A DNA stretch of 64,000 nt. It comes from Streptococcaceae bacterium ESL0687 (GTDB lineage Bacteria > Bacillota > Bacilli > Lactobacillales > Streptococcaceae). Position numbers and translations under genes: made by a program. Of this stretch, positions 1 to 10,149 are shown piece after piece. Below the pieces are notes generated by a model. The model made no database searches, was not told the DNA's origin, and saw only the letters and a program-made list of their open reading frames with translations. The stretch spans positions 1,302,001 through 1,366,000 of the forward strand of contig CP113940.1 in assembly GCA_029392475.1 (NCBI GenBank), in the 5' to 3' direction. How positions within the stretch are numbered: position 1 is the stretch's first letter; every line of letters begins with the position of its first letter.

Positions 1-522
1 CGCACGACTATCAGCTATAATATTTTTTGCATCAAGCTCCTCACTGGCATCTAAAAAGTAAAGGAGATGCTTATCCTTGTCATGCTTAACAGTATACTGC
101 TTGTTATCAAGACTCATATATTTACTGATACCTTCTTCAATTTGACTGGTTATTTTCCTAATTTCATCCCTGCTAAAATACTTTACGGCATCACCAAAAA
201 TTAAATCAACATAAGGATTAAACCATTCAATTTCATAGGTATCCGGCGTATATCGAACGACTCCTAAAGGCATCTTTTCAAGGGTTGAACTCAAAGAATT
301 TTCAGCCATTTCATTTGCATTTCTAATAAAATCAACAGTGTTACTTTGGTAGACCTTTTTTTGGTACAGAATCACCGCAAGAACTGCTAAATTTAAGAAA
401 AACAAAATCACCATTGAGTTAATTCTTGACTCAGAAACCCTAATGACAATACATTCTATTAGAAATAAAATCCCTAACATGATGGTCGTTGTTAGTGAAG
501 ACAATTGATCAAAACGTTTCAT
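1..522 (-). CDS. gdpP: GdpP-type cyclic-di-AMP phosphodiesterase, N-terminal part (runs off the window)
   Basis: Seen: 174 codons open to the window edge, starting with ATG at 522 after the ribosome site AGGAGTG. The product begins MKRFDQLSSLTT, has two hydrophobic segments (about residues 11-28 and 35-53), then a PAS-like region (about 80-174, including MPLGVVRYTPDTYEIEWFNP). Known: this matches the N-terminus of GdpP/YybT membrane proteins of about 650 aa, where two helices and a PAS domain precede a degenerate GGDEF and a DHH/DHHA1 domain that hydrolyses c-di-AMP. Context supports it: in streptococci gdpP lies directly after mnmG and before rplI and dnaB. The catalytic domain lies outside the window, so activity cannot be judged here. 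Confidence 0.85.
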   Translation of the reverse strand, partial: MKRFDQLSSLTTTIMLGILFLIECIVIRVSESRINSMVILFFLNLAVLAVILYQKKVYQSNTVDFIRNANEMAENSLSSTLEKMPLGVVRYTPDTYEIEWFNPYVDLIFGDAVKYFSRDEIRKITSQIEEGISKYMSLDNKQYTVKHDKDKHLLYFLDASEELDAKNIIADSRA

Positions 523-605
523 AATTACACTCCTGTCCGCAATATTTTATCATAAATACCGATAAAAATAAAGAAGCGGGCAAGTCATCTGAGAATCAAG
601 AAAAG

Positions 606-628
606 ACAAAAAAGGAGCTTCTGCTCCT
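606..628 (-). terminator. Terminator of mnmG
   Basis: Six-base stem AGGAGC/GCTCCT (613-618 and 623-628) with loop TTCT, followed on the minus strand by six T. It ends just before the mnmG stop codon and separates mnmG from gdpP. Confidence 0.75.
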
Positions 629-629
629 C

Positions 630-2510
630 TTATTTTTTATTTTTTCCTTCAAGGTAGACCATCAAAATACTGATATCTGCTGGATTTACCCCACTAATTC
701 GACTGGCTTGACCAATTGTTTCGGGATTAATCTTTTTGAATTTTTGACGGGCTTCTGTAGCGATTGAATCAATGGCATCCCAGTCAATGTTAGCTGGAAT
801 CCTTTTAGCCTCAAGACGGTGCATTTTGTCTATCTGATCCATTGCCTTCTTAATGTAGCCTTCGTATTTAATTTCAATTTCTAGTTGCTCAATGATTTTG
901 TCATCAAGATCTTCAGCAGCTGGTTCAATGAAATTAAGAAGGTCACTGTATTTAATCTCAGGACGCCTTAGGAAGTCCCTTGCTGTCATGGCATCTTTCA
1001 AAGGCTTATACCCGTATGATTCAATAATTTTATTGGTTTCTGCTGTCGGCTTAAGTTTAAGCTCAGATAAACGTTTATTTTCTGCTTCAAGCTTATATTT
1101 TTTAATCTCGTAAGCATCAAAGCGGTCAGCATCAACAAGGCCAATCTCACGTCCTAGCTCTGTCAATCGCATGTCAGCATTATCATGGCGAAGAATCAAG
1201 CGGTACTCAGCCCTACTTGTTAAAAGACGGTAGGGTTCAATGGTTCCTTTGGTAACCAAATCATCAATCATAACTCCAATATAGGCGTCACTTCTTTTTA
1301 GGATAAATTCAGGTTTTCCTTGAGCCTTTAAGGCTGCATTAATTCCTGCAATAATTCCTTGACCACCGGCTTCTTCATAACCTGAGGTACCGTTGGTTTG
1401 ACCAGCTGTAAATAGGCCCGAAATAAGTTTGGTTTCAAGGGTTGGGCGAAGTTGATGAGGTAGGACTACATCGTATTCAATGGCATAACCAGAACGCATC
1501 ATCTCTACCTGCTCAAGACCAGGAATGCTTCTTAAAATTTCAAATTGCACATCCTCAGGCAGGCTGGTTGAAAGACCCTGAACATAGACCTCGTCAGTAT
1601 TACGACCTTCAGGCTCTAAAAAGAGTTGGTGGCGTGGTTTATCTGAGAAACGGACAATCTTATCTTCAATTGACGGGCAGTATCTTGGCCCAACTCCTTT
1701 TACAACACCAGAAAACATTGGTGCCCTGTGAAGATTATCATTAATAATCTTGTGGCTTTCTTCACTTGTATAAGTCAACCAACAAGGAATTTGGTCCTTG
1801 TCATAGTCAGCATCTCGAGATAGGTAGCTAAAGTGATTAGGCTCCTCATCTCCTGGTTGAATTTCAGTTTTGCCGTAGTCAATACTTTGAGCCTTAACAC
1901 GAGGCGGAGTACCTGTTTTAAAACGGGCAATCTCAAAACCAAGATCACGAAGATTGTCAGCCAGGGTAATTGATGCTAGGGAATTATTTGGCCCTGATGA
2001 ATATTTCAAATCTCCTAAGATGATTTCTCCGCGGAGGGCTGTTCCTGTTGTTATAACAACTGATTTTGCTCCGTATTTAGTTCCGGTAGATGTTCTAACT
2101 CCTACAACTTTTTCGTCTTCAACAAGGAGTTCATCAACAATGGCCTGACGAAGAGTCAAGTTTTCCTGAGCTTCAACAGTCCTCTTCATTTCCTGTGAAT
2201 AAAGTTCCTTATCAGCCTGGGCACGAAGGGCACGGACGGCTGGACCCTTACCGGTATTTAACATTTTCATCTGAATGTAGGTCTTATCAATGTTGCGACC
2301 CATTTCACCACCTAGGGCGTCAATTTCACGAACGACAACCCCTTTGGCAGACCCACCAATCGACGGGTTACATGGCATAAAGGCCAGCATATTTAAGTTA
2401 ATAGTTAGTAACAGGGTTTTTGATCCCATGCGGGCTGAAGCAAGAGATGCTTCCACTCCAGCATGACCTGCACCAACGACAATTACGTCAAATTCTTCTT
2501 GAAAGTTCAC
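630..2510 (-). CDS. mnmG: tRNA uridine-5-carboxymethylaminomethyl synthesis enzyme MnmG (GidA)
   Basis: MnmG is the FAD- and folate-dependent partner of MnmE; together they place (carboxymethyl)aminomethyl groups on U34 of tRNAs reading NNA/NNG codons. Seen: the dinucleotide-binding motif [12 protein letters not shown] near residues 11-22, [17 protein letters not shown] and GYEEAGGQG, all typical of the family. The reading frame is open for a further 33 codons upstream from an ATG at 2609, but that stretch encodes a hydrophobic, non-homologous peptide. I chose the GTG at 2510, which follows AGGAG by 7 nt and gives 626 aa, the usual family length. It lies downstream of mnmA, so two enzymes acting on tRNA U34 are clustered, separated by the sulfatase gene. 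Confidence 0.95.
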   Translation of the reverse strand: MNFQEEFDVIVVGAGHAGVEASLASARMGSKTLLLTINLNMLAFMPCNPSIGGSAKGVVVREIDALGGEMGRNIDKTYIQMKMLNTGKGPAVRALRAQADKELYSQEMKRTVEAQENLTLRQAIVDELLVEDEKVVGVRTSTGTKYGAKSVVITTGTALRGEIILGDLKYSSGPNNSLASITLADNLRDLGFEIARFKTGTPPRVKAQSIDYGKTEIQPGDEEPNHFSYLSRDADYDKDQIPCWLTYTSEESHKIINDNLHRAPMFSGVVKGVGPRYCPSIEDKIVRFSDKPRHQLFLEPEGRNTDEVYVQGLSTSLPEDVQFEILRSIPGLEQVEMMRSGYAIEYDVVLPHQLRPTLETKLISGLFTAGQTNGTSGYEEAGGQGIIAGINAALKAQGKPEFILKRSDAYIGVMIDDLVTKGTIEPYRLLTSRAEYRLILRHDNADMRLTELGREIGLVDADRFDAYEIKKYKLEAENKRLSELKLKPTAETNKIIESYGYKPLKDAMTARDFLRRPEIKYSDLLNFIEPAAEDLDDKIIEQLEIEIKYEGYIKKAMDQIDKMHRLEAKRIPANIDWDAIDSIATEARQKFKKINPETIGQASRISGVNPADISILMVYLEGKNKK

Positions 2511-2658
2511 ATTATCTCCTATACATATATACATACAAAAAAGCCAAAGCAAGAGCAGGTACGCCAAAAAAAGCATACATGACTCAGTACTTTGACTACT
2601 GGTTTTCATTTTAAAAATATTTTATCTTAAATTTAATAGTTGGTCAAGCCGGGCGTTT

Positions 2659-5157
2659 CTATTTTTTAACCTGAAAGAAGGAATCATCCTTCTTTAGGTA
2701 GTGCTTGCCGACTGTTAAATCATACTGAATCATTTTAAAGTCACTTACAATTTTTTCCTGATCAGCAGTCAATTCGCCTTTTGCTCCAAGCATCTGCTGG
2801 TTGGGCACTTGATCAAAATGATCTGTCTGAAGGGCATACCAGGGGCTAACCTTTGTATCTAGAAGCTCTAGTAATTCAGGAATAAAATCACTGGTCCTAA
2901 CAATTGGCTTACCATTTTCGAAACCTTTTCTATTATTCCAGATGAAGTAATCGGTCTGATATTTCAAATTCTGATTTTTTTCAAAGGCTGACTGAGGGTA
3001 GATTCCTGGAAGATGATCCCCGTAAAAGACAACTGAAATATCTTTCGGGGCATCGACAAGTTGGCTTAAAAACTCTTCAGTATCCGTATCAGTCTGAGCT
3101 ATTGAGTTTACATAGTTAGATAAGGTCTTGTTAACATCTTTTCCAGCTTTTGCAAGTTCTGCCGTTATATGTCCATCTACATCAACCCACGGCGAATGAT
3201 TTTGAATGGTTATGAGTGAAAAGAACTGAGGATCAGTCGTCAGGTTATCTATGACCTGATTATAGCTGCTGGCGTCACTTGGATGAACCCCGTAATTTTC
3301 AACATCAAGTGCTAACATGTTCGAGTTAGCTAGGGTTATGAATTCATTATATCCCATTTGATTATAGACATTTCTTCTATTGTAGTTCTCAGCATTTTCC
3401 AAATGAATGGCTATCTTTTCCTTGAAAAAATCACTGAGGGTTGGAATAAAGCGCATGGCTGGCACAATTTCATTGTTTACAACCGTTATGGTTGGACTAA
3501 AATAATCCAGATTTAGACCAGTTAGCCCTTCAAATTCCATATTAGCTGTCCCCCCACCATAACCATGGGAAATCATGAGGCCTGAAGCCGTACCAGCCTT
3601 AATTTTGTCAATTTCAGGCAAAGGATTTTGGGATAACTTAACCTGAGGAATCCTATTGGGATTGGCTAAAGATTCTGAGAGGACGAAGATTACGGTCTTG
3701 TCGCCAATATTTTCCTTGCGACTTTGATTTAATTCCTCTGCTCGCTTAATATATCTGTCTCTTATCTCCATCACAGCCTTTTGACTATAACCTTCAGGCT
3801 CATCCATGGGATCAGTAAATAGCTGCCTATACCACACAAAAGATAGGGATTTCATATTAGCTGTAGGCGTGTTACCTAGCCAGAGAATATTCCCGTCCTG
3901 CCACTTTGAAAAATCAGACAGAACGGCAACCTTCAGATGAGGATTCTTTCTAGTATTGTCACCTATAAGCCACAGGCAAAAAATTGATGCTGCAAGCAGA
4001 ACAATTCGCTTCCTTTTTCTTTGAAAGACCCTTCCCCTGAGAAACTTAGTTTGGAGGAAAATAGTAAGACCGACTACAAGTAACAGGACGATAAACATTC
4101 CAATAATCCTACCGCCATTGATAAAACTAATAAGTGATTTAAAATTTTTAAGCCAGGTAAAATCGGTCAAATAAACAGGTTCACCCCTGAGGCCAAATTT
4201 TTCAATATTTGAAAAAACCAAAAGACCTGTCAGCATTATAATTAATGAACTTGCGTAAATATACCGATTTACTAATAAATAAATCAGATAGTAAATCAGA
4301 AAAAGCGTTAAAATTTGAAATAGACTGGCTCCATCTAAAACAGAATAACCAACAATTTTAGTGTAGTTAGCAAGACTCAGCTGAATCAAGTAATTGGCAT
4401 TAATAGCCAAAAAGATAGAACTTGCAAATGCAAGCTGCCAGTTTACATGATTCCTAGAAAATCCATTGATTCCTTTAACAAAAGAGCTTGCTACAACAAC
4501 TACCACAAGAAAGAGGAAAATCTCCCTCAAAGTCAGATTAAGAAAGTCTAACAAAGTAAAGCGATCAACTGCAATCAGGTCAATATTATTAAGGGGGTTG
4601 AGGTAATAAAATTTAGCCTTTAACAATGAAAAAATCTCAGGACTCAAATAAATAAACAGTGAGAAAAGAGCTGTTAATACCTGTTCTTCTTTAAGGTCAA
4701 AAAAGCCAGAAAACCAACTATCATAAAGGGATGTTTTAAATCTTTTCATCCTGCTAAAAACAAAGAAAAGAAAGATTAAAAACCCTACATAAGCCACTAT
4801 ATTCCAGTCAACAAAGATTTTAAAGACAAGCTGTCCATCTAGCTTAAAATCCTTATCATTTACATTTTTTGTTAAAACAATCAGAAAATGAAAGATTCGA
4901 CTGAGTAGATAAAGTCCTCCTGCCTTAAGAAGGGTTGACCAATTTGTTTTCTTCCCCAAAACAACAAGTAAACTGAATAAAATTGTCAAAAGAGGCACTA
5001 AAAAGCAAATTACCCCAACAATAGACTTGAAAAAAATATTTATCTTAACATTATCAACAGATTCAAATAACCATCCATTGATCAGGGCATATAAACCCAG
5101 GCCCAAGGATGCAAATAGGAGCCCAACTCCTCTTTTCTTCCACAAAAACTCTCCCAA
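2659..5157 (-). CDS. LTA-synthase-like membrane sulfatase / phosphoglycerol transferase family protein
   Basis: Seen: 832 aa. About ten hydrophobic segments fill residues 10-400; an extracytoplasmic alkaline-phosphatase-superfamily domain follows (about 480-830). Putative metal or catalytic residues: E495 in LSES, T537 in GYGGGTANMEF, H654 in QNHSPW, and D714/H715 in FYGDHLP. Known: LtaS proteins transfer glycerol phosphate from phosphatidylglycerol through such a threonine, but have only five helices and about 650-720 aa, so this is an enlarged relative and not a standard LtaS. Start: TTG at 5157 with AGGAG 4 nt upstream. It begins 23 nt after the mnmA stop, so it is probably cotranscribed with mnmA and mnmG, an unusual place. 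Substrate (lipoteichoic acid, glycolipid or another polymer) is not known from sequence. Confidence 0.8.
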   Translation of the reverse strand: MGEFLWKKRGVGLLFASLGLGLYALINGWLFESVDNVKINIFFKSIVGVICFLVPLLTILFSLLVVLGKKTNWSTLLKAGGLYLLSRIFHFLIVLTKNVNDKDFKLDGQLVFKIFVDWNIVAYVGFLIFLFFVFSRMKRFKTSLYDSWFSGFFDLKEEQVLTALFSLFIYLSPEIFSLLKAKFYYLNPLNNIDLIAVDRFTLLDFLNLTLREIFLFLVVVVVASSFVKGINGFSRNHVNWQLAFASSIFLAINANYLIQLSLANYTKIVGYSVLDGASLFQILTLFLIYYLIYLLVNRYIYASSLIIMLTGLLVFSNIEKFGLRGEPVYLTDFTWLKNFKSLISFINGGRIIGMFIVLLLVVGLTIFLQTKFLRGRVFQRKRKRIVLLAASIFCLWLIGDNTRKNPHLKVAVLSDFSKWQDGNILWLGNTPTANMKSLSFVWYRQLFTDPMDEPEGYSQKAVMEIRDRYIKRAEELNQSRKENIGDKTVIFVLSESLANPNRIPQVKLSQNPLPEIDKIKAGTASGLMISHGYGGGTANMEFEGLTGLNLDYFSPTITVVNNEIVPAMRFIPTLSDFFKEKIAIHLENAENYNRRNVYNQMGYNEFITLANSNMLALDVENYGVHPSDASSYNQVIDNLTTDPQFFSLITIQNHSPWVDVDGHITAELAKAGKDVNKTLSNYVNSIAQTDTDTEEFLSQLVDAPKDISVVFYGDHLPGIYPQSAFEKNQNLKYQTDYFIWNNRKGFENGKPIVRTSDFIPELLELLDTKVSPWYALQTDHFDQVPNQQMLGAKGELTADQEKIVSDFKMIQYDLTVGKHYLKKDDSFFQVKK

Positions 5158-5180
5158 TAGCTCCTACCTCCGCTTTCCTT

Positions 5181-6326
<1,146 letters not shown>

Positions 6327-6387
6327 TTAAAGGTCTACTTTACTTACCATTAATTTTTGCTTTGCATTGAAGGTGCAAGCCTTCGTA

Positions 6388-6396
6388 TTATAACAA
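6388..6396 (-). promoter_or_regulatory. Extended -10 promoter of the mnmA operon
   Basis: Reading the minus strand, TGTTATAAT gives a perfect -10 hexamer with the extended TG element. No good -35 is visible at 17 bp, as expected for extended -10 promoters. Confidence 0.55.
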
Positions 6397-6531
6397 AAAA
6401 AATTAGCTAATAAAATAATGCTAACTAACAATTTTATGACATTTTTATTTTATAATTCAAAAGAAATTGATGTAATTTACAATTAGCTCAAAAGGTTGTA
6501 CACTAGGCCTATGACTACAAAGGAGCGTAAA

Positions 6532-7152
6532 ATGAATCATTATTTTTTTGACTTAGACGGAACCATTATCAATAGTGAAATCGGTATAAAAAATACTTTT
6601 AGGCATACCTTTAAGGAGCTGGGACTTGAAGAGCCAAGTGATGAAACTCTGACCTCTTTCATTGGTCCTAGCCTTGAGGTTACCTTCTCTCAGATGGGAG
6701 ACCAGGATTTTGTTAATAGGGCCCTTGAAATTTATCGTTCCTACTATACCAAGTATGGGATGTTTGAAGCAGAAATCTACCCTGATATCCTTGAAACCAT
6801 TGAAGAATTAAGAAAAAATGGTGCCAAAACCTATATTGCTACCAGTAAATATGAACCAGTTGCCCAAAAAACCCTTGAAGTTTTCAAAATAAACGACTAC
6901 TTTGACGACTTAACTGGAAGCTTTGAAGGAAGACACACCAAGACTGCTGTTCTCAAAGAAGCCCTCAGAAAATCTCAGGCAGATAAAAACCAGAGTCTGA
7001 TGATTGGTGATAGGTCCTACGATATTACTGGAGGCTCTGAAAATGGCCTACAAACAGTTGGCGTTCTTTACGGTTTTGGTGATCTGGAAGAGCTTGAGGC
7101 AGCAGATGCCAGCTATATTATTTCAAATCCCAAGGAGCTACTAGAAATCTAA
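6532..7152 (+). CDS. HAD-superfamily hydrolase, phosphoglycolate-phosphatase-like
   Basis: Seen: 206 aa with HAD motif I DLDGT at residues 7-11 (D7 nucleophile, D9 acid/base), motif II serine in YIATSKYE, and motif IV MIGDRSYD. An alpha-helical cap follows motif I, as in subfamily IA (Gph, PgmB). The product is probably a small-molecule phosphatase; substrate cannot be read from sequence. Start: the ATG at 6532 follows AAAGGAG by 7 nt; an in-frame ATG at 6496 has no ribosome site. Its stop overlaps the sdaAB start by one base (TAATG), so it is translationally coupled to the serine dehydratase genes. This suggests, but does not show, a role linked to serine or pyruvate metabolism. Confidence 0.85.
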   Translation: MNHYFFDLDGTIINSEIGIKNTFRHTFKELGLEEPSDETLTSFIGPSLEVTFSQMGDQDFVNRALEIYRSYYTKYGMFEAEIYPDILETIEELRKNGAKTYIATSKYEPVAQKTLEVFKINDYFDDLTGSFEGRHTKTAVLKEALRKSQADKNQSLMIGDRSYDITGGSENGLQTVGVLYGFGDLEELEAADASYIISNPKELLEI

Positions 7153-7823
7153 TGGAAAATATAAAATTTAAAAGTGTTTTTGATATCATAGGCCCTGTTA
7201 TGATTGGACCAAGCTCCTCTCATACGGCTGGAGCAGTTAGGATTGGAAAAATTGTCCGCTCAATTTTTGGCGAGATGCCAAGCCAGGTTGATATTCACCT
7301 CTACCAAAGTTTTGCTAAAACCTATAAGGGGCATGGTACTGATGTTGCCCTAGTTGCAGGCCTCTTAGGTATGGATACTGATGACCCCCAGATACCTGAA
7401 TCTTTAAAGATTGCCCACGACCAGGGAATGGAAGTATCTTGGATTATTGACCGGGAAGGAAAGACTAATCATCCCAATACTGCAAAAATTATCGTTAAGG
7501 GACAAAACCGAAGCATGTCTATTACAGGAATTTCAATCGGAGGTGGAAATATCCAGGTAACAGAGCTAAATGGTTTTGATATTGCCCTTAATATGAACAC
7601 CCCTACCCTGATTATCGTCAACCAAGATATACCAGGAGTAATTGCTAAAATAACTAACTTTCTATCCCAAGCTAATATCAATGTTGCCCAAATGAATGTA
7701 ACCCGTGAAAGTGCAGGAGAAAAGGCAATCATGATGATTGAGGTTGATTCACAGGATATAGGTGACGCCTTAGAAAAAATTAAGGCCATTCCCCATATTG
7801 AAAACGTCAACTTCTTTAAATAA
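7152..7823 (+). CDS. sdaAB: L-serine dehydratase, beta subunit
   Basis: Beta subunit of the iron-sulfur L-serine dehydratase, which converts L-serine to pyruvate and ammonia in the cytoplasm. Seen: the family motif GPSSSHTAGAVRIGK near residues 20-34 and a C-terminal ACT domain (about 148-223, beginning IIVNQDIPGVIAKI), usually a ligand-binding regulatory module. Length 223 aa is normal for the split Gram-positive enzyme. It overlaps the HAD gene by one base and is followed 17 nt later by the alpha subunit. Confidence 0.95.
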   Translation: MENIKFKSVFDIIGPVMIGPSSSHTAGAVRIGKIVRSIFGEMPSQVDIHLYQSFAKTYKGHGTDVALVAGLLGMDTDDPQIPESLKIAHDQGMEVSWIIDREGKTNHPNTAKIIVKGQNRSMSITGISIGGGNIQVTELNGFDIALNMNTPTLIIVNQDIPGVIAKITNFLSQANINVAQMNVTRESAGEKAIMMIEVDSQDIGDALEKIKAIPHIENVNFFK

Positions 7824-7840
7824 AAACTGGAGTCTACAAA

Positions 7841-8713
7841 ATGTTTTATTCAATTCAAGAATTAGTCTACCAGGCTAATCTTAACCACCAGGGAAGTATC
7901 CCTGAACTTATGATTGCAACCGAAGAAGAAATGACTGGTTGCAGCCGGGAAGAGATCATAAGCCTCATGGAAAGAAATCTTGAGGTAATGGTTGATTCTG
8001 TTAAAAAAGGCCTTGATCCCAAGCCATCGCCAACTGGACTTTCAGGAGGGGATGCTGCAAAGCTTGACCGCTACCTGCAAAAGGGAAGCAGCCTTTCTGA
8101 CACAACAATTCTCTCAGCAGTCAGAAATGCCATGGCTGTCAATGAATTAAATGCTAAGATGGGACTAGTCTGTGCTACTCCTACAGCAGGTTCTGCCGGA
8201 TGTGTTCCAAGTGTCCTTGTTGCAGCCAGCGAAAAGCTAAAGCTAAGTCCTAAAGAACAAATTGATTTCCTATTTACAGCAGGAGCCTTTGGACTTGTTA
8301 TTGCTAACAATGCCTCGATTAGTGGAGCTGAAGGTGGTTGTCAGGCCGAAGTTGGTTCAGCCAGTGCCATGGCAGCTGCAGCCCTCACTCATGCAGCAGG
8401 AGGCTCAGCCTTTGAAGCTTCCCAGGCAGCAGCCTTTGTTATCAAAAACCTTCTGGGACTTATCTGTGACCCAGTTGCAGGGCTTGTTGAAGTACCCTGT
8501 GTTAAAAGAAATGCTCTAGGGGCAAGTTTTGCCTTTGTGGCAGCTGATATGGCCCTTGCTGGTATTGAATCAAAAATTCCAGTTGATGAGGTAATTCAAG
8601 CCATGTATCAGGTTGGTGTTGCCATGCCAACTGCCTTTAAGGAAACAGCTGAAGGTGGACTTGCTGCTACCCCTACCGGTCAAAGACTAATGGAAGAAAT
8701 TTTCGGCCAATAA
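7841..8713 (+). CDS. sdaAA: L-serine dehydratase, alpha subunit
   Basis: Catalytic alpha subunit that carries the labile [4Fe-4S] cluster. Seen: 290 aa with cysteines in GLVCATPTAGSAGCVPS, GGCQAEVG and LICDPVAGLVEVPC, the set that holds the cluster in this family, and the C-terminal GLAATPTG motif. It follows sdaAB by 17 nt and is the last gene of the HAD-sdaAB-sdaAA operon, closed by a strong terminator. Oxygen sensitivity is expected from the family. Confidence 0.95.
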   Translation: MFYSIQELVYQANLNHQGSIPELMIATEEEMTGCSREEIISLMERNLEVMVDSVKKGLDPKPSPTGLSGGDAAKLDRYLQKGSSLSDTTILSAVRNAMAVNELNAKMGLVCATPTAGSAGCVPSVLVAASEKLKLSPKEQIDFLFTAGAFGLVIANNASISGAEGGCQAEVGSASAMAAAALTHAAGGSAFEASQAAAFVIKNLLGLICDPVAGLVEVPCVKRNALGASFAFVAADMALAGIESKIPVDEVIQAMYQVGVAMPTAFKETAEGGLAATPTGQRLMEEIFGQ

Positions 8714-8738
8714 AAAGACGGAGAGATCCGTCTTTTTT
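8713..8738 (+). terminator. Terminator of the sdaAB-sdaAA operon
   Basis: Ten-base perfect stem AAAAGACGGA/TCCGTCTTTT around loop GAGA, ending in T6. It begins on the last base of the sdaAA stop codon. Confidence 0.9.
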
Positions 8739-8774
8739 ATTTTGATTATTAAATTTATAAGTAACAAGAAAAAC

Positions 8775-8791
8775 TATTACAGTTTGTAATA
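8775..8791. repeat. Inverted repeat in the sdaAA / AEC intergenic region
   Basis: TATTACA and TGTAATA form a perfect 7-base inverted repeat with a 3-base centre. It has no T-tract. The 8714-9013 gap holds this, the promoter palindrome at 8948-8963 and otherwise only AT-rich sequence. It could be a binding site; no regulator is assigned. Confidence 0.4.
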
Positions 8792-8947
8792 CATCAGTTC
8801 TCCTATAAGATCAGCAAATAAGGTAAATAATTATTAGATTAAGAGGAAAAATTTACTTATCTTTCCCAGATTCTATTGTAATTACTAAAGAAAAATAGTA
8901 TTATCGTTATACATTCTTTTTTTGGGCTATTTTTTTAGCTATATATG

Positions 8948-8963
8948 TTTGTTATCTAACAAA
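8948..8963. promoter_or_regulatory. Palindromic operator candidate overlapping the -35 of the AEC transporter gene
   Basis: TTTGTTA TC TAACAAA is a perfect 7-base inverted repeat. It covers the -35 element TTGTTA (8949-8954), so a bound dimer would block RNA polymerase. The cognate regulator is not identifiable from the window. Confidence 0.55.
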
Positions 8964-8976
8964 CTTCGTATATTAT
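8949..8976 (+). promoter_or_regulatory. Promoter of the AEC transporter / D-hydroxyacid dehydrogenase genes
   Basis: -35 TTGTTA (8949-8954), 16-bp spacer, -10 TATTAT (8971-8976), about 30 nt before the ribosome site AGGAG of the AEC gene. Confidence 0.6.
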
Positions 8977-9013
8977 AACAGATGAAGGAAAAAACTTTAG
9001 GAGAAGCTTATTT

Positions 9014-10090
9014 ATGAATATTTTAAAGATGGCAGTTGAAACCCTAACCAAGGTTGAAGTTTTAAGTGCCATTACATCGACTGTCTTTATTATCCTTCTT
9101 GGATATTTTTGTAGGAAAAAGGGTATTTTCGATGCCCATGTTGGGAAAACTCTCTCAAAACTCGTACTTACTGTTGCCCTACCATGTCTTGCCTTCAACT
9201 CATTTATGCAAGATATCGACCCAGTAAAACTAGAACAAAGTATAAATGTTTTGATTTGGGGATTAGTTATCTATGTCCTTCTCATCTTCCTTTCAAAGCC
9301 ATTATTTATGAAATACAAGGGTGATAAGCAAACAACCCTTAGGGTTCTAACAATTTTTGGATCAACTACCTTCTTTGGAACACCGATTGTCAGTGCAGTT
9401 TACGGTCCTCTTGGGGTTATGTATTCAAGCGTCTTTAATATCGGTTACCGTATCTTCCTTTATTCTTACGGCTATATTAAAATGAGTGGTCTTAAGATGG
9501 AAGCTAAGAATATCAAAACCATGTTTATGAACCCAATAATCATTGCAACCTTTGCAGGTCTTCTTATCTGGCTTTTCCAAGGATACCTTCCACAAACACA
9601 TGTTACAGTAAATATTCCAGCGAGCGTTGAAAAAGGAAAGGTTGTAACTGAACAAGTTGTTAAAAGTTTTGCCATCCTTCGAATCGACCAAACCCTTCCT
9701 TGGCTCTTTAAACCAATGACCTTCCTAGCAGGACTTGCATCACCTCTTGCATGGTTATCAATTGGTACAACCCTTGGTGAGGTTGAATTCAAGAAAGCAG
9801 CATCAGATAAAACTTCTTGGTACTATTCATTTGTTAAAGTTATTATCGTGCCTCTTATTAATCTGGTTGCTCTAACTATTCTAACAGCAACAGGAATATT
9901 TAAAGTTGACTCAACAGCTCTTGCAACAATTGTTATCATGATGGCAGCACCTACTGCAACAGTCGCAGCCGCTTATGCCATAAGTTTTGACAGAGAAGCT
10001 GTCCTTGCATCCAATGCTTCGCTTATATCAACGGTACTTGCTGTTATTATGACACCTGTTTGGATTGTCGTCCTTCAAATGATTGGCTAA
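9014..10090 (+). CDS. AEC-family transporter (malate/organic-acid permease type)
   Basis: Seen: 358 aa of mostly hydrophobic sequence, about ten membrane segments, with an N-terminal bundle (to about residue 180) and a C-terminal bundle (about 230-358), the fold of auxin-efflux-carrier/membrane transport proteins. A hydrophilic loop near residues 195-215 separates them. Known: bacterial AEC members include malate permeases of lactic acid bacteria and other carboxylate exporters. Start: ATG 9014 after TTAGGAG. It is followed 59 nt later by a D-2-hydroxyacid dehydrogenase with no terminator between, so I infer a hydroxy- or keto-acid as substrate. The exact acid and direction of transport are unknown. 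Confidence 0.8.
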   Translation: MNILKMAVETLTKVEVLSAITSTVFIILLGYFCRKKGIFDAHVGKTLSKLVLTVALPCLAFNSFMQDIDPVKLEQSINVLIWGLVIYVLLIFLSKPLFMKYKGDKQTTLRVLTIFGSTTFFGTPIVSAVYGPLGVMYSSVFNIGYRIFLYSYGYIKMSGLKMEAKNIKTMFMNPIIIATFAGLLIWLFQGYLPQTHVTVNIPASVEKGKVVTEQVVKSFAILRIDQTLPWLFKPMTFLAGLASPLAWLSIGTTLGEVEFKKAASDKTSWYYSFVKVIIVPLINLVALTILTATGIFKVDSTALATIVIMMAAPTATVAAAYAISFDREAVLASNASLISTVLAVIMTPVWIVVLQMIG

Positions 10091-10149
10091 CCAAGCACCT
10101 CAAATACTAATATTTACAACTTAAAGACAGAAAGGTCTAGGTTTACATT

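Noticed and set aside
2511..2609. N-terminal extension of MnmG by 33 residues from an ATG at 2609
   Set aside because: The extension is hydrophobic and non-homologous, while GTG 2510 has AGGAG and gives the family length.
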